40,913 nucleotides of DNA, taken from positions 1-40,913 of IMG/VR virus record IMGVR_UViG_3300020162_001664. One strand, written 5' to 3'. Below the pieces are notes generated by a model. That model did no database searches, was not told the origin of the DNA, and was given only the letters and a program-made list of their open reading frames with translations. The position numbers and the translations under genes are program-made. Positions 15,714 to 26,600 of the stretch are shown here, piece after piece. How positions within the stretch are numbered: position 1 is the stretch's first letter; each line of letters begins with the position of its first letter. Origin of the DNA: a virus.

Positions 15714-17081
15714 ATGGCAAATAAAAACATACTCACAAATAACGCAAAAGTCTCACAGATAGACTTGTTGTATTACGCACCAGTGGCCGTGGTGCCACCT
15801 GCAATTACAACACCTATCAATTCTTTCTATTGCTTTCTGTCTAAGCCAACACCTTGGGCAAACGATGCTGAACCAACAACACCCAGTGCCGATTTAAAAT
15901 CAATCAAACAAATCTACAAAAATATATTTGTTGCAAAGCAAATTAAAACAAGTGACATTTCTCCAATCATACAGCGCATTGACTGGACAGCAAATGAAAC
16001 TTATGATTATTTTCAAGATGACGTTGACATGACAGCAAAAGACGCTAATGGTTATTTGGTGAAACACTTCTATGTGAAGAACAAATACGACCAAATATTC
16101 AAATGTTTGTGGAATAACAAAGGTAATCCATCGACACGCGAACCATATTTTGAACCAGGAACATATTCAACAAACAGAATATTTCAAGGAGATGATGGTT
16201 ATAAATGGAAATTTATGTATACCATTGACACCGGATTAAAGTTGAAGTTTATGGACAGAGAATGGATTCCAGTACAGACTGGATCGAACACACCAAACCC
16301 ACTTATTACGACAGCTGGTGCAGGAAGTATTGATGTTATCAATGTAGAAAATGGTGGTAGTGGTTTCGACACCGTTAATGCTGTTGTGTATGTGACTATA
16401 ACAGGTGATGGCACCGGCGCATTGGCATCAGCTAATGTAAGTGCTAATGGTATTGTACAAGATATCATCGTCAACAGTCCAGGTGGCAATTACACATTTG
16501 CAAACGTATCTGTTACCTCCACAATTGGTGGTAATTGTGTAGTCTCAACTTCAACATCACCTGTTGGTGGCCACGGATTCGATCCAATATCAGAGTTGGG
16601 CTGTGGGCATGTTATGATGACAGCACAGTTTGATGGTGATGAAAACAATTTTGTACCGACCGATATTGATTATCATCAGGTTGGTATATTGGTCAACCCA
16701 ACAACAAGACAATACAATCCAAATCCAGCCAATGGAAGTATATACAGTGCAACCACAAATATTGTTGTTGCTCCCGGAACAGAAGGCTATGTACCGGACG
16801 AGTTTGTATATCAAGGATCGTTAAGTGATCCATCTTTTTATGCTACAGTTTTGAGTTTTAATACCGAGTCCAACCTAATTAGGTTGATAAATACAACGGG
16901 AACTCCGTCAAATAACAGTCCAATATTTGGACAAACATCCAAAACAACAAGAACACTATTGTCTTACAGTATACCAAACTTTGCAGTACACTCAGGTTAC
17001 ATGATCTATATTGAAAATCGTTCAGGTGTACAGAGAAGTGTTGATGGCATAGAACAATTCAGATTCGTATTAGGTTTCTAA
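15714..17081 (+). CDS. 8: Baseplate wedge protein gp8
   Basis: A 455-residue protein. The N-terminal ~200 residues match the gp8 wedge family: NSFYCFLSKPTPWANDAEPT, IKQIYKNIFVAKQIKTSDIS, IQRIDWTANETYDYFQDD, GYLVKHFYVKNKYDQIFKCL, FQGDDGYKWKFMYTID. The C-terminal part has FDPISELGCGHVMMTAQFDG, VDGIEQFRFVLGF. T4 gp8 is 334 residues; the excess is explained by a Gly-rich beta insertion at about 203-285 (NVENGGSGFDTVNAVVYVTI, VNSPGGNYTFANVSV) of the kind seen in gp6 and the gp7-position protein. In T4 the gp8 dimer joins gp7 and gp10 in the wedge. Confidence 0.9.
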   Translation: MANKNILTNNAKVSQIDLLYYAPVAVVPPAITTPINSFYCFLSKPTPWANDAEPTTPSADLKSIKQIYKNIFVAKQIKTSDISPIIQRIDWTANETYDYFQDDVDMTAKDANGYLVKHFYVKNKYDQIFKCLWNNKGNPSTREPYFEPGTYSTNRIFQGDDGYKWKFMYTIDTGLKLKFMDREWIPVQTGSNTPNPLITTAGAGSIDVINVENGGSGFDTVNAVVYVTITGDGTGALASANVSANGIVQDIIVNSPGGNYTFANVSVTSTIGGNCVVSTSTSPVGGHGFDPISELGCGHVMMTAQFDGDENNFVPTDIDYHQVGILVNPTTRQYNPNPANGSIYSATTNIVVAPGTEGYVPDEFVYQGSLSDPSFYATVLSFNTESNLIRLINTTGTPSNNSPIFGQTSKTTRTLLSYSIPNFAVHSGYMIYIENRSGVQRSVDGIEQFRFVLGF

Positions 17082-17090
17082 GGAAAAAAA

Positions 17091-20000
17091 ATGGCTTTAA
17101 ATTTTAATGTTGATCCTTATTATGATGACTTTGATGGAGCAAAAAACTTCCATCGAGTGTTATTTAAACCTGGTGTTGCGGTACAAGCAAGAGAATTGAC
17201 TCAAGCACAAACGATTTTACAAAATCAAATCACCAGTTTTGCGGACAACATATTCAAACAGAATTCTCCAGTTTCTGGAGGTCAAGTTACAACCGATTTT
17301 AATGTATATTATGTTAAAATACAACCCACATTTAACAGTGTCAACATTGATGTTGAACAATTACAAAATAAATTATTGCGTAATGCTGATGGAACAGTTG
17401 TTGCAAGAGTACTCACAACAGCTGTAGCAACAGGTACAGCCGGCGAAGGTGATCCACCAACACTAATCGTTACTTATAAAACAGGTACACAATTTGCAGA
17501 TAATGATGTTATCTATGATTCAAATTCAAACTTAACCTGTCAGGCAATACCTAGTGCGGCTACAGGATCATCTTCTGTCGTTTCAATTTCACAAGGTGTT
17601 TTCTACATCTTGGGTAATTTTGTACAAGTTTCACCACAAACAATCATACTAGACAAGTATGATAACACACCATCGAAGCGTGTTGGTTTGGAAATTACCG
17701 AAACAGTTTTTGATTATGCAAATGATAACTCATTATTAGATCCAGCTGTAGGTGCATCCAACTATCAGGCACCAGGTGCAGATCGTTATGTAATTAGCTT
17801 ACAACTCTCTTCAAGACCACTCTATTTTGGTGACGATGACCTATTCATTGAATTGGTTCGTGTTGAAGATGGCAGTGTATACAAAATGGTTGACGGCTCT
17901 GTCTATGCAACTATCGATGACTACTTTGCAAAAAGAGATTATGAAACCAATGGTGATTATGTTGTTGAAGATTTCAGATTCACGCCAAAAACTTATGCTG
18001 GAGAACCCAATAAGTATTTGATGAATGTTGGCCGAGGTTTGGCTTATGTTCGTGGGCACCGTGTGGAAAATCCATCACCAATCAACATCATTTCCAACAG
18101 AGCAAGAACATCAGCAACACAAAATAATGAACCAGCTTTCATAGATTTTGGTAGTTACTTTTTGGTAAGTAATGTTGCCGGTTCAGGAACATCAACCTTC
18201 CCAGTCACAACAGCCAACACCGTGGATTTCCATTGTGTTAGTCAATCGAACATCAATACAGCAAATGCAACCACATACAACTCAACATTAGTTGCTACTG
18301 CTTACATTCGTGGATTACAATTTGATAGCAGCCCAACAAATGGACAATCAAACACATACATCTACAAAGCTCAAGTATATGATATTCAAAACAAATCAAT
18401 AACCGCCAACGTAGCCTCAGCAAACTCAATATCAGTAACACTACCAATGGTTAATGGGCAAACATCATCTGTTGATGGTGCGTATGTTGGTGTTGACATT
18501 GTAATTACCAGAGGTACAAATGCTGGTGAGTCTAGAACAATTGCAACATATAATGGAACAACCAGAGTAGCAACACTCAATCAATCTTGGAGCATAACAC
18601 CAGACACAACTTCTGTGTATGTTTTAAATTTTGATACGCCAGATATTGAAACTATGGCATTTGTAAATAAAACTTCATACCCAGCTACAGTAATTGCTAG
18701 TGCAAAAATTGATACCACAGGTAAAGTTGGTAATGTTGTAGCGGGTGATACAATATTTCAAAATCCTAATGTGCCAGAGATGATTTACCCAATCGGTAAT
18801 CCATATGTTTCTAGTATATCTTCACCATCGTATACAACACACCAAGAAATAACAGGTGTGAACTTTAATGTTTCTGGTAGTACCCTATCAGCATCATTAG
18901 CTTACACCGGAAGTTATGCAGGCGTCATCAAGCATTTAGGTAATGAAGGCACAACACTTTCATCCGATGTTGTCGAACAGTGTTACACAATCATCGTTAC
19001 AGATAAACAATCTAATGCAAGTGTACAAGATGGCCAGATTATTCCTTGGACAATAAATTCAAGAAGTGTTTCATTAAATAATGATGGTTCAGTTGCAACA
19101 TTTAGTACAGCAACTTCTGACCTGTCAGCCTTCACTGCGACAATTATTGCCAAAGTGTTTGTTACAGATGCAACTAATACAAGTCACATTTTAAGAATAA
19201 AGAACTTGGTGGTTGCAAACTCAAACACAGCAATCAGTAACACTTCAGGTACACAAGTTAACACCAACACATTTGTTGATGATTCTGCAACATCTACAGG
19301 TCAAGTCTATATCAGAGCTGCAGGTGTGTTAACACCTGGACAAACACAATCTTTGTATCTATCCGATGTTAAACGCATTGTTAAAATTATAGACACCAAA
19401 GCGTCAGGCACTGTGCCTACGGTTGCAATGTTAACCAATAGTTCGTATGATGTTACAAACAGATACACGTTTGACAACGGACAAAGAGATAGTTATTACG
19501 ATCATGCTTCTATCACTTTGCGACCTGGTGCAACGAAACCTATTGGCAATTTACTTGTGTTATTAGATTACTACAAACACACCGGCGGCGATGGTTACTT
19601 TAGTAAAATGTCATACATAGATAACTCAAGCTCACCTGAAGATTACAAAGAAATTCCTTCACACACAAGTAAATATGGTGCCACATATGAATTGAGAGAT
19701 TGTCTCGACTTTAGACCTGCTCGATTGAATGCACAGACCAACTTCGTGTTTCGTTATTCTAATCCAGGATCCACCAGAATGGGTGTATTGCAACCAGTAG
19801 ATTTGAGCACCTTTGTTTGTGACTATTCTTTCTATCTTGGTCGTAAAGATAAATTGGTTCTAACTAAAGATAAGTCATTACAAATTGTTGAAGGTTCACC
19901 ATCAATTAATCCTCTTGCACCAAATGAACCTGATGGTTCTTTAGTATTGGCAAACATAACACATAGTCCATATACTGGTTACCTACCAACAGAGTTGCCA

Positions 20001-23000
20001 ACAGGATTATCTGATTTGTCCGTTGAAGCTAAACAACACCGTCGTTACACAATGTCGGATATTTCTGATTTGGATACCAGAATTAATCGTATTGAATATT
20101 ATACAGCACTAAATTCATTAGAACAGAATGCAAATTCACTACAAATTTCAGATGTTTATGGATTAAATCGTTTTAAAAATGGTATTATGGTTGATGACTT
20201 TTCAAGTTTTGCGGCCGCAGATGGTGGAGTTACGGATTTTAGTGCGTCTATCAATCGTAGAACAAAACAATTGACAGCAAGACAAACTGTCAATAATTTC
20301 CCATTAAAAAATCTGGCATTAGCTTATAACATGGGTAAACCTGCAGCTAGTACACTTTCTGGATTGAATTACTCCATAACTTCAGATGGATACACCAACT
20401 ATTTCTCACTGCCTTATACTCCAACGAATATTATTTCTCAGAGATTGGCAAGTAGAACTGTTAACATCAATCCGTTTTCAGTAACAAATTCAAAAGGTAT
20501 ATTGTCATTGTCACCAAATGTGGACAATTGGGTTGACACATCATATTCACCATCATTATTGATCGTGGATCCCAACTTACATGTATATCAGAGTTCTTCT
20601 GAGGTAACTACTTTACTGACTGGTGATTGGCAAGCTGTTTCAGGAACAACCACTTTAATTGGCCAAACCAGCTCTAGTACATTTTCTCAAAATAGGGTGG
20701 GTCGCCGCACTTTAGAAAATCTTACTACAACTACAATCACATCAACGTATGAGAACATATCAAATCAGACTCAGAACAATCTATTAGGACACTATAGCAA
20801 AATAGATAATACTTATTCGTTGAACAACGGTTACCTTACTGATATAAGTATTTTGCCATGGATGAGACCACAAGAAATTGTTGTTAGGTCTACAGGATTA
20901 TTGTTTAAAACGGAAATACATAATTTCTTTGACACGGTTAATGTTGATAATTTTGTACATAAAACAAACATAATTGAACTGAGTAATAGTGTTGGTGTAT
21001 TCAACCAAGGTGATATTATTGGATATTACAGTTCAGGACAATTTATCGCAACAGGTATTGTTATTGGTGTATATGATTATCCAGATTCAAACAACCTAAG
21101 ACTATATGTTGCTGGTGATGGTACAACAACAACATACAATAATGGTATCACTCTACAAAATGGTTTCTTTGATGCCGCAGGTGCATATCAAACAAGTACT
21201 GGTCAAGGTACCTTAGTTAGTACAGAACACTTCGGTGGTCTGGTACAATCTGTTCAAAACTCAACAACAATAACCTTGTCTTCACTGGCATCATCTTCAA
21301 ATACAGCATATGTTGGTAGTACACTATACATTAATGCAGGCACTGGCCAAGGACAATCCGCGGTTGTTTCAGCATACAATGGAGTGTTAAAACGGGTAAC
21401 ATTGACAACAGCAATAAGTTGTGCTGCAACAGATATATATTCTATAGGAACATTTCAAAGCAATGAAGAAGGTAGTTTCTATGGTGTCTTTATTGTTCCT
21501 GCAAATACATTCCACACAGGCACTAGAGTATTCCGCACAGACAACCGTTTCAACAACAATGAAGAAACGGTAACAACATTTGCGGAAGGATCCTTCTATG
21601 CATCTGGACTACAAACGAATAAACAAAATATTGATTTTGGTTCATCACCATCTGGAGCTAAAGACACATTCACACAAACTCTGAAGAGAGATGTTGTCAC
21701 AACAACGAATACAACAGAAACAAGACTTTCTAGATTTTTTACATCTTTTGATCCTGTTGCACAAACATTCATCATAGACCAGACAAACTTTCCTAATGGT
21801 GCATTTATTTCGTCAGTTAAATTATTTTTTGCTACGAAGCCTACGACCGATGTTTCACCTGTAACAATTTCAATTGTTGGTACACTGAATGGTTATCCAA
21901 ATGGTACTACATTAGATAACTCTATTGTTACACTACCAGCAAATCAGATAAAGGTTTCAGCAACACCGCAACACCTAGACTCAACAACATATACAGAGTT
22001 TGTGTTTAGTTCACCAGTCTATATTCAAACCAACACTTTATATTCTATTATAGCTAAAAGTTCATCGAATGAATATACTCTGTACACTGCTGCAAACGGT
22101 GATGTTGCTTTACCTTCCTCAGTAAAAAATCTTGCAACAGATCCATATCCAAGTTCTATTACCAAGATTTCTGCTGCGCCATATGTTGGTTCACTATTCA
22201 TATCACAGAACTCACAGACATGGACGGTTGACCAAAATCAAAGTCTAATGTTCTCGATAGACCGTTGTAAGTTTGACATAACACAAACACCAACAGTGCG
22301 AATGGTTGTGCCTAAGAAATTACCAAAGAGAACTTTGGTTACCAATGGTATTGAATATTTCAAAAATGCAAACACAATGAGTGATGTTGTATCAACAATT
22401 TCAAATGATGATGTGTTGGTTGATGCATTCAATGTAACTACCACAGATTTTATCCCATCATCAACCAATGTAAATTATACATATGATGCAACACTCTTAA
22501 ATGGAACAAACACAACTGAAGTGAATATAAATCCTGGTAAATATGGAACAACAATGTTTGACCACATTTATTTAAATGACAATAAAGGTGAACGTGTGTT
22601 GGTTGCAAACTCACAAACTTCTTTCTCACTTTACGGTTTATTATATTCAACAGACGATGCGGTTAGTCCTGTCATTTCTGATGCAGGCACTTCATTGTTT
22701 GCGGTTAAATATGATATTAATAATTGTGTAATGTCGAACAATTTAATTTCAATTACTTCTGGTGGTTCTGGTTATAATGTTACAACAACTGTTGTTACCA
22801 TTTCTGCACCAACAGGCAAGAATGGTGAACAAGCTTATGCAACGGCCAATGTGGCAAATGGTGTCATTGATGCAATAACAATTACAACACCGGGTGCAGG
22901 TTACATTGAAACACCAACAATTACAATCGTTGATGCAAATACAACACCTGGCACAGGTGCAACCGCAACAATATCAGGCGAAACTTCAATTGGTGGTGGT

Positions 23001-23429
23001 CCTGCGGCCGCTAGATATATAACCAAGAAGGTTGTTCTTGATGGTGGTTTTGATTCTGGAGACTTAAATGTATTTCTATCAGCTTACAGACCAGTCGGCA
23101 CCGATATCAATGTCTATTACAAAATTTTGAGTAGAAACGACACTCAAGGTTTTGATGATAGTTACTGGCAGTTAATGACAAAAACAAATAGTTGTGATGC
23201 ATTATATTCACTGACAAGAAATGATGTATATGAATACACTTTTTCACCAGGAATTTCTGGTAGAGAAACGGGTCAAGTGTCTTATCTGTCCAATAATGGT
23301 CAGACATACTACAACTTCAGCCAGTTCGCAATTAAGATTGTATTGACAACAACGGACAACACACTTGTTCCATATCTGTCAGACATGAGATGTATTGCAT
23401 TGCCTTCAAATGGTGTTGTTGCTGCTTAA
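17091..23429 (+). CDS. Giant DUF4815-like baseplate/tail protein, gp10 position
   Basis: A 2112-residue protein, the largest in the window. The N-terminus (MALNFNVDPYYDDFDGAKNF, HRVLFKPGVAVQARELTQAQ, TILQNQITSFADNIFKQ) is the DUF4815 pattern found at the start of large phage baseplate-periphery proteins. Around 790-900 there is a conserved-looking module (FDNGQRDSYYDHASITLRPG, YEIPS-like segment, LRDCLDFRPARLN). The C-terminal third contains beta domains (DPVAQTFIIDQTNFPNGAFI about 1550) and a GxGY insertion at about 1884-1965 (TSGGSGYNVTTTVVTI). It starts after a good Shine-Dalgarno sequence (TAAGGA). It follows gp8, where T4 has gp9-gp12, so attachment of fibres to wedges is a reasonable inference. 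Confidence 0.75.
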   Translation: MALNFNVDPYYDDFDGAKNFHRVLFKPGVAVQARELTQAQTILQNQITSFADNIFKQNSPVSGGQVTTDFNVYYVKIQPTFNSVNIDVEQLQNKLLRNADGTVVARVLTTAVATGTAGEGDPPTLIVTYKTGTQFADNDVIYDSNSNLTCQAIPSAATGSSSVVSISQGVFYILGNFVQVSPQTIILDKYDNTPSKRVGLEITETVFDYANDNSLLDPAVGASNYQAPGADRYVISLQLSSRPLYFGDDDLFIELVRVEDGSVYKMVDGSVYATIDDYFAKRDYETNGDYVVEDFRFTPKTYAGEPNKYLMNVGRGLAYVRGHRVENPSPINIISNRARTSATQNNEPAFIDFGSYFLVSNVAGSGTSTFPVTTANTVDFHCVSQSNINTANATTYNSTLVATAYIRGLQFDSSPTNGQSNTYIYKAQVYDIQNKSITANVASANSISVTLPMVNGQTSSVDGAYVGVDIVITRGTNAGESRTIATYNGTTRVATLNQSWSITPDTTSVYVLNFDTPDIETMAFVNKTSYPATVIASAKIDTTGKVGNVVAGDTIFQNPNVPEMIYPIGNPYVSSISSPSYTTHQEITGVNFNVSGSTLSASLAYTGSYAGVIKHLGNEGTTLSSDVVEQCYTIIVTDKQSNASVQDGQIIPWTINSRSVSLNNDGSVATFSTATSDLSAFTATIIAKVFVTDATNTSHILRIKNLVVANSNTAISNTSGTQVNTNTFVDDSATSTGQVYIRAAGVLTPGQTQSLYLSDVKRIVKIIDTKASGTVPTVAMLTNSSYDVTNRYTFDNGQRDSYYDHASITLRPGATKPIGNLLVLLDYYKHTGGDGYFSKMSYIDNSSSPEDYKEIPSHTSKYGATYELRDCLDFRPARLNAQTNFVFRYSNPGSTRMGVLQPVDLSTFVCDYSFYLGRKDKLVLTKDKSLQIVEGSPSINPLAPNEPDGSLVLANITHSPYTGYLPTELPTGLSDLSVEAKQHRRYTMSDISDLDTRINRIEYYTALNSLEQNANSLQISDVYGLNRFKNGIMVDDFSSFAAADGGVTDFSASINRRTKQLTARQTVNNFPLKNLALAYNMGKPAASTLSGLNYSITSDGYTNYFSLPYTPTNIISQRLASRTVNINPFSVTNSKGILSLSPNVDNWVDTSYSPSLLIVDPNLHVYQSSSEVTTLLTGDWQAVSGTTTLIGQTSSSTFSQNRVGRRTLENLTTTTITSTYENISNQTQNNLLGHYSKIDNTYSLNNGYLTDISILPWMRPQEIVVRSTGLLFKTEIHNFFDTVNVDNFVHKTNIIELSNSVGVFNQGDIIGYYSSGQFIATGIVIGVYDYPDSNNLRLYVAGDGTTTTYNNGITLQNGFFDAAGAYQTSTGQGTLVSTEHFGGLVQSVQNSTTITLSSLASSSNTAYVGSTLYINAGTGQGQSAVVSAYNGVLKRVTLTTAISCAATDIYSIGTFQSNEEGSFYGVFIVPANTFHTGTRVFRTDNRFNNNEETVTTFAEGSFYASGLQTNKQNIDFGSSPSGAKDTFTQTLKRDVVTTTNTTETRLSRFFTSFDPVAQTFIIDQTNFPNGAFISSVKLFFATKPTTDVSPVTISIVGTLNGYPNGTTLDNSIVTLPANQIKVSATPQHLDSTTYTEFVFSSPVYIQTNTLYSIIAKSSSNEYTLYTAANGDVALPSSVKNLATDPYPSSITKISAAPYVGSLFISQNSQTWTVDQNQSLMFSIDRCKFDITQTPTVRMVVPKKLPKRTLVTNGIEYFKNANTMSDVVSTISNDDVLVDAFNVTTTDFIPSSTNVNYTYDATLLNGTNTTEVNINPGKYGTTMFDHIYLNDNKGERVLVANSQTSFSLYGLLYSTDDAVSPVISDAGTSLFAVKYDINNCVMSNNLISITSGGSGYNVTTTVVTISAPTGKNGEQAYATANVANGVIDAITITTPGAGYIETPTITIVDANTTPGTGATATISGETSIGGGPAAARYITKKVVLDGGFDSGDLNVFLSAYRPVGTDINVYYKILSRNDTQGFDDSYWQLMTKTNSCDALYSLTRNDVYEYTFSPGISGRETGQVSYLSNNGQTYYNFSQFAIKIVLTTTDNTLVPYLSDMRCIALPSNGVVAA

Positions 23430-23431
23430 TC

Positions 23432-23653
23432 ATGGAATATCTGAAGGTTCAAGGAACTAAATTGGTGAGGGATCCACGCAGTGGTGCCATCATCAACCAG
23501 GACAAAAGTGGATTGGAAGAATATCTTGCCAAACGCCGTGTCCTGGAGTCTCAAAAAGAAGAAATAAATAAGGTCAAATCCGAAATGAAAAGTGTGAAAG
23601 ACGATTTGATAGAAATTAAAAGTTTGTTACTAAAACTATTAGAAAAAGGTTAA
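23432..23653 (+). CDS. Small conserved coiled-coil protein
   Basis: A 73-residue protein starting at ATG 23432 (MEYLKVQGTKLVRDPRSGAI). An earlier in-frame ATG at 23390 would begin inside the preceding gene with a Cys-rich leader and is rejected. The first 30 residues carry the motif LVRDPRSGAIIN, which I recall in short proteins at this place in other T4-like phages. Residues 33-73 form a charged coiled coil (VLESQKEEINKVKSEMKSVK, LLLKLLEKG). It lies two bases after the giant DUF4815 gene and two bases before a fibre gene, so it may help join or assemble them. Function unknown. Confidence 0.8.
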   Translation: MEYLKVQGTKLVRDPRSGAIINQDKSGLEEYLAKRRVLESQKEEINKVKSEMKSVKDDLIEIKSLLLKLLEKG

Positions 23654-23654
23654 A

Positions 23655-26600
23655 ATGGCTAATACAGTTACCTCTTTAAGTTATGCCAACACATTTGGCC
23701 AATGGCTAAATTCAACTGGTGCATTGATATCAGAAAATAATATATTGGCAACAGGCAACTATGTTAAGGATTCAGGTACACTGTTCTTGTCCGAATCAAC
23801 ACAAAATGCATTACAGGCCAACGGCAATATAATTGCACAAAAACAATTGTTAGTTCAAGGTGTAGGTTCTTCTGCAACCATTCAAAACAATTTAACGGTA
23901 CAGGGACAGGGCCTTTTCACAAATACAGGACTCAGCATCAGTACAACAGCGAATGCAAATATTGGTGGAGTATTAACCGTACTAGGATCAGGATTTGGAC
24001 TAGAGGTTGCAAATGATGCTAGAGTTGCTGGCGACTTGGTTATTGGTGGTGATCTGGAATTAAATGTATTAGAAGCCAGACTTCGTGTTAACACAGCAAA
24101 CATTTCAATTACAGGAACGACATACACAAACAGAGTGACTGCAAACGGACACATTTCTTCCGACAGTTTAGTAGCTAACACAAACATTTTTACAAGTCGA
24201 GTTCAGGCCAATACATCGATAACAACAACATCGTTACAGGCAAATACGATTATAAATGCAGCTGCCATCTCGGCAACAACCGGCATTTTTTCAAACACAA
24301 TACAAGCTAATACAAGTGTTAACACTGCAACAGCTTCTATAATGAATACATTGTTTGCAAATGTTGTACAAGCAAATACATCTACGAATACATCAAATGC
24401 ATCGGTAACTGGTACAGTATATACAAAACATTTGATAGCAAATAACACAATCACCGGTTTTGATATTTATGCCAGCGGAAATGTTTATAGTAATAATAAT
24501 CTAACCGTAACAGATTCTATTGATGTTTTTGGTAATGCTCGTATTACAAATAATGTGTCTAGTAACCTTATTTCTGCAAACACGGCAAGTGTACAAGGTA
24601 ATCTTACAGTTTTTAATACTACAACCACAACACAATTGGTGGTGGTTGAGAATGTAATAACCTCTAAAATTTATTCGACAACTAGTTATTCTGAATTATT
24701 TGAAGCGAATACTAATATAATAACGCCAACTATAACCGTTGAAGGTATAACATACACTCAAGCATTGCAGGCAAATTCATCAACAAATACTTCTAATGCG
24801 AGTGTAACAAACACATTATATGTAAAAGATTTGGTCGCAAATACTTCTGCAATAATTCCGGCCGTGTTCACATCCGGCATAACAACCACAGATGTGTTGC
24901 AAGCAAATTCAACTATCAATAGTCCATTTTCTACTATATCATCACTTTCAACAACAGGTAGTTTACAGGCAAATACATCGACAAATACATCGAACGCTTC
25001 AATCGTAAATACAACCTACACAAAATATTTGGTAGCAAATACTAGTGTTACTACACCAACAATAACGGTATCGGGTGCAACGGTCACCAGCACATTGCAA
25101 GCTAATGTGTCAGCAAATACACAGACATTGCGTGTTTCAGAATTAATTGACGGTAATAATGCTACAGCATTTATTAATAATGTAATTGTTGGAAATCAAT
25201 TGTCTGTTACTGGTGATTTTGTTATTGATGGTACAACTGTTTATAATTCTGATAGATTTACAATCAATGCCGGATCTAATATACCAGATATAGGTTACTT
25301 TGAAGTGAATCGTGGTACTGGAAGTACAAACGCAGCAATTAGATGGAATGAACCACAAAAATATTTTGATATCATTGATGTTTCATCGAATAGTTATTCT
25401 AAAATATTAACATCTAATTTAATTAGTGGTTCGTTAACGTCAACAAGTTCTTCTACTGTTGCGTCTTCAGCTGCAGCAAATACACTGAACAACACAATTA
25501 CAGCAGCAAATAATTTTCTACAGGCTGCTGTTGTTTCTTCAGGTTCATATGCAAATGCAGCATTCATTGCCGCAAATACAGCAGATACGAAAGCTGTTAA
25601 CTCTGGACTATATGCAAATGCAGCATTCTTACATGCTAATGCGGCTTTCATTTCAGCAAACAATGTTGCGCCACAAATTGAACCTGCATTTCGCCATGCT
25701 AATGCTGCGTTTGCAAAAGCAAATAGTGTTATTGCAAGTGTTACTGGTACATCAGGTTCAGTGACAGCTAGTGATGCAGGTGTTACACTTAGAAGTAACA
25801 ACGGCATAACTATTAATTCAACAAGTGCAAACACCTTAACAATTAGTACCGCGCAAGACATAAGAACAACTGCGACACCAACATTTGCTGGATTAACACT
25901 CACAACACCACTTGGTATTAGTCAAGGTGGTACTGGTGTAACATCAACGTCAGCAATTTTAAATGCAATACTGCCATCTGGTGCAACATCAGGTTATGTA
26001 TTGACAACAGGTGGTGCAGGTAATTATTATTGGGCTGCGGGTGGTACAGGTGGCGGCGGAGGTGCAACACCAGGTACCACAATAACATCTACAAGATTAA
26101 CATATTCTGGTGATAGTTCGAATACTAGATTCACAACACCAACTTTCAACAACTCAACACAACTGAGAGCATACATCAACGGTGTTCGTCAGTTGGAATC
26201 TGAGTACCATGCAAACACAGGCAATTCAAGAATCGTATTCTCAACAGCACCAGCTGTAGGAGATTCGATACTACTTGAAGTTGATGGTTATGCTGTGTAT
26301 GAATACTTTGCAAACAATATTGCTTATACAACAAATGAAAACTTAGGTGCAGCAAATACAATACAAAGTGCAATCGACACATTAACAACAAGCGCAGCAT
26401 TCGAAAGTGGTGCAACATTTGTGGGTAATGTTACTGGTCTGACAATGAATATTGCAGCTAGTAATACCTCATTTGCAACCACAGCATTTGTTAAAAATGT
26501 TTTAGGTAGCACGGCTACATATGCAATCAGTACAACCGGAAATGCTGGCACAGTAACCAATGGCGTTTACACTTCCGAATCATATGCAAATCCAGCGTTT

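Noticed and set aside
23390-23431. Upstream start adding a Cys-rich leader to the 73-residue protein
   Set aside because: It would begin inside the preceding gene. ATG 23432 gives the family-like MEYLKV start.
23570-23577. AATAAATA-like octamer inside the 73-residue gene
   Set aside because: It lies in coding sequence and may follow from Glu-Ile-Asn-Lys codons; not counted as a promoter.
25394-25903. Long antisense frame (169 codons) opposite the S74 fibre, and similar ones opposite other fibres
   Set aside because: Ala/Val-rich antisense frames arise because repeated GCN/AAY/ACN codons leave few stops on the other strand. They mirror the repeats and lack start signals.
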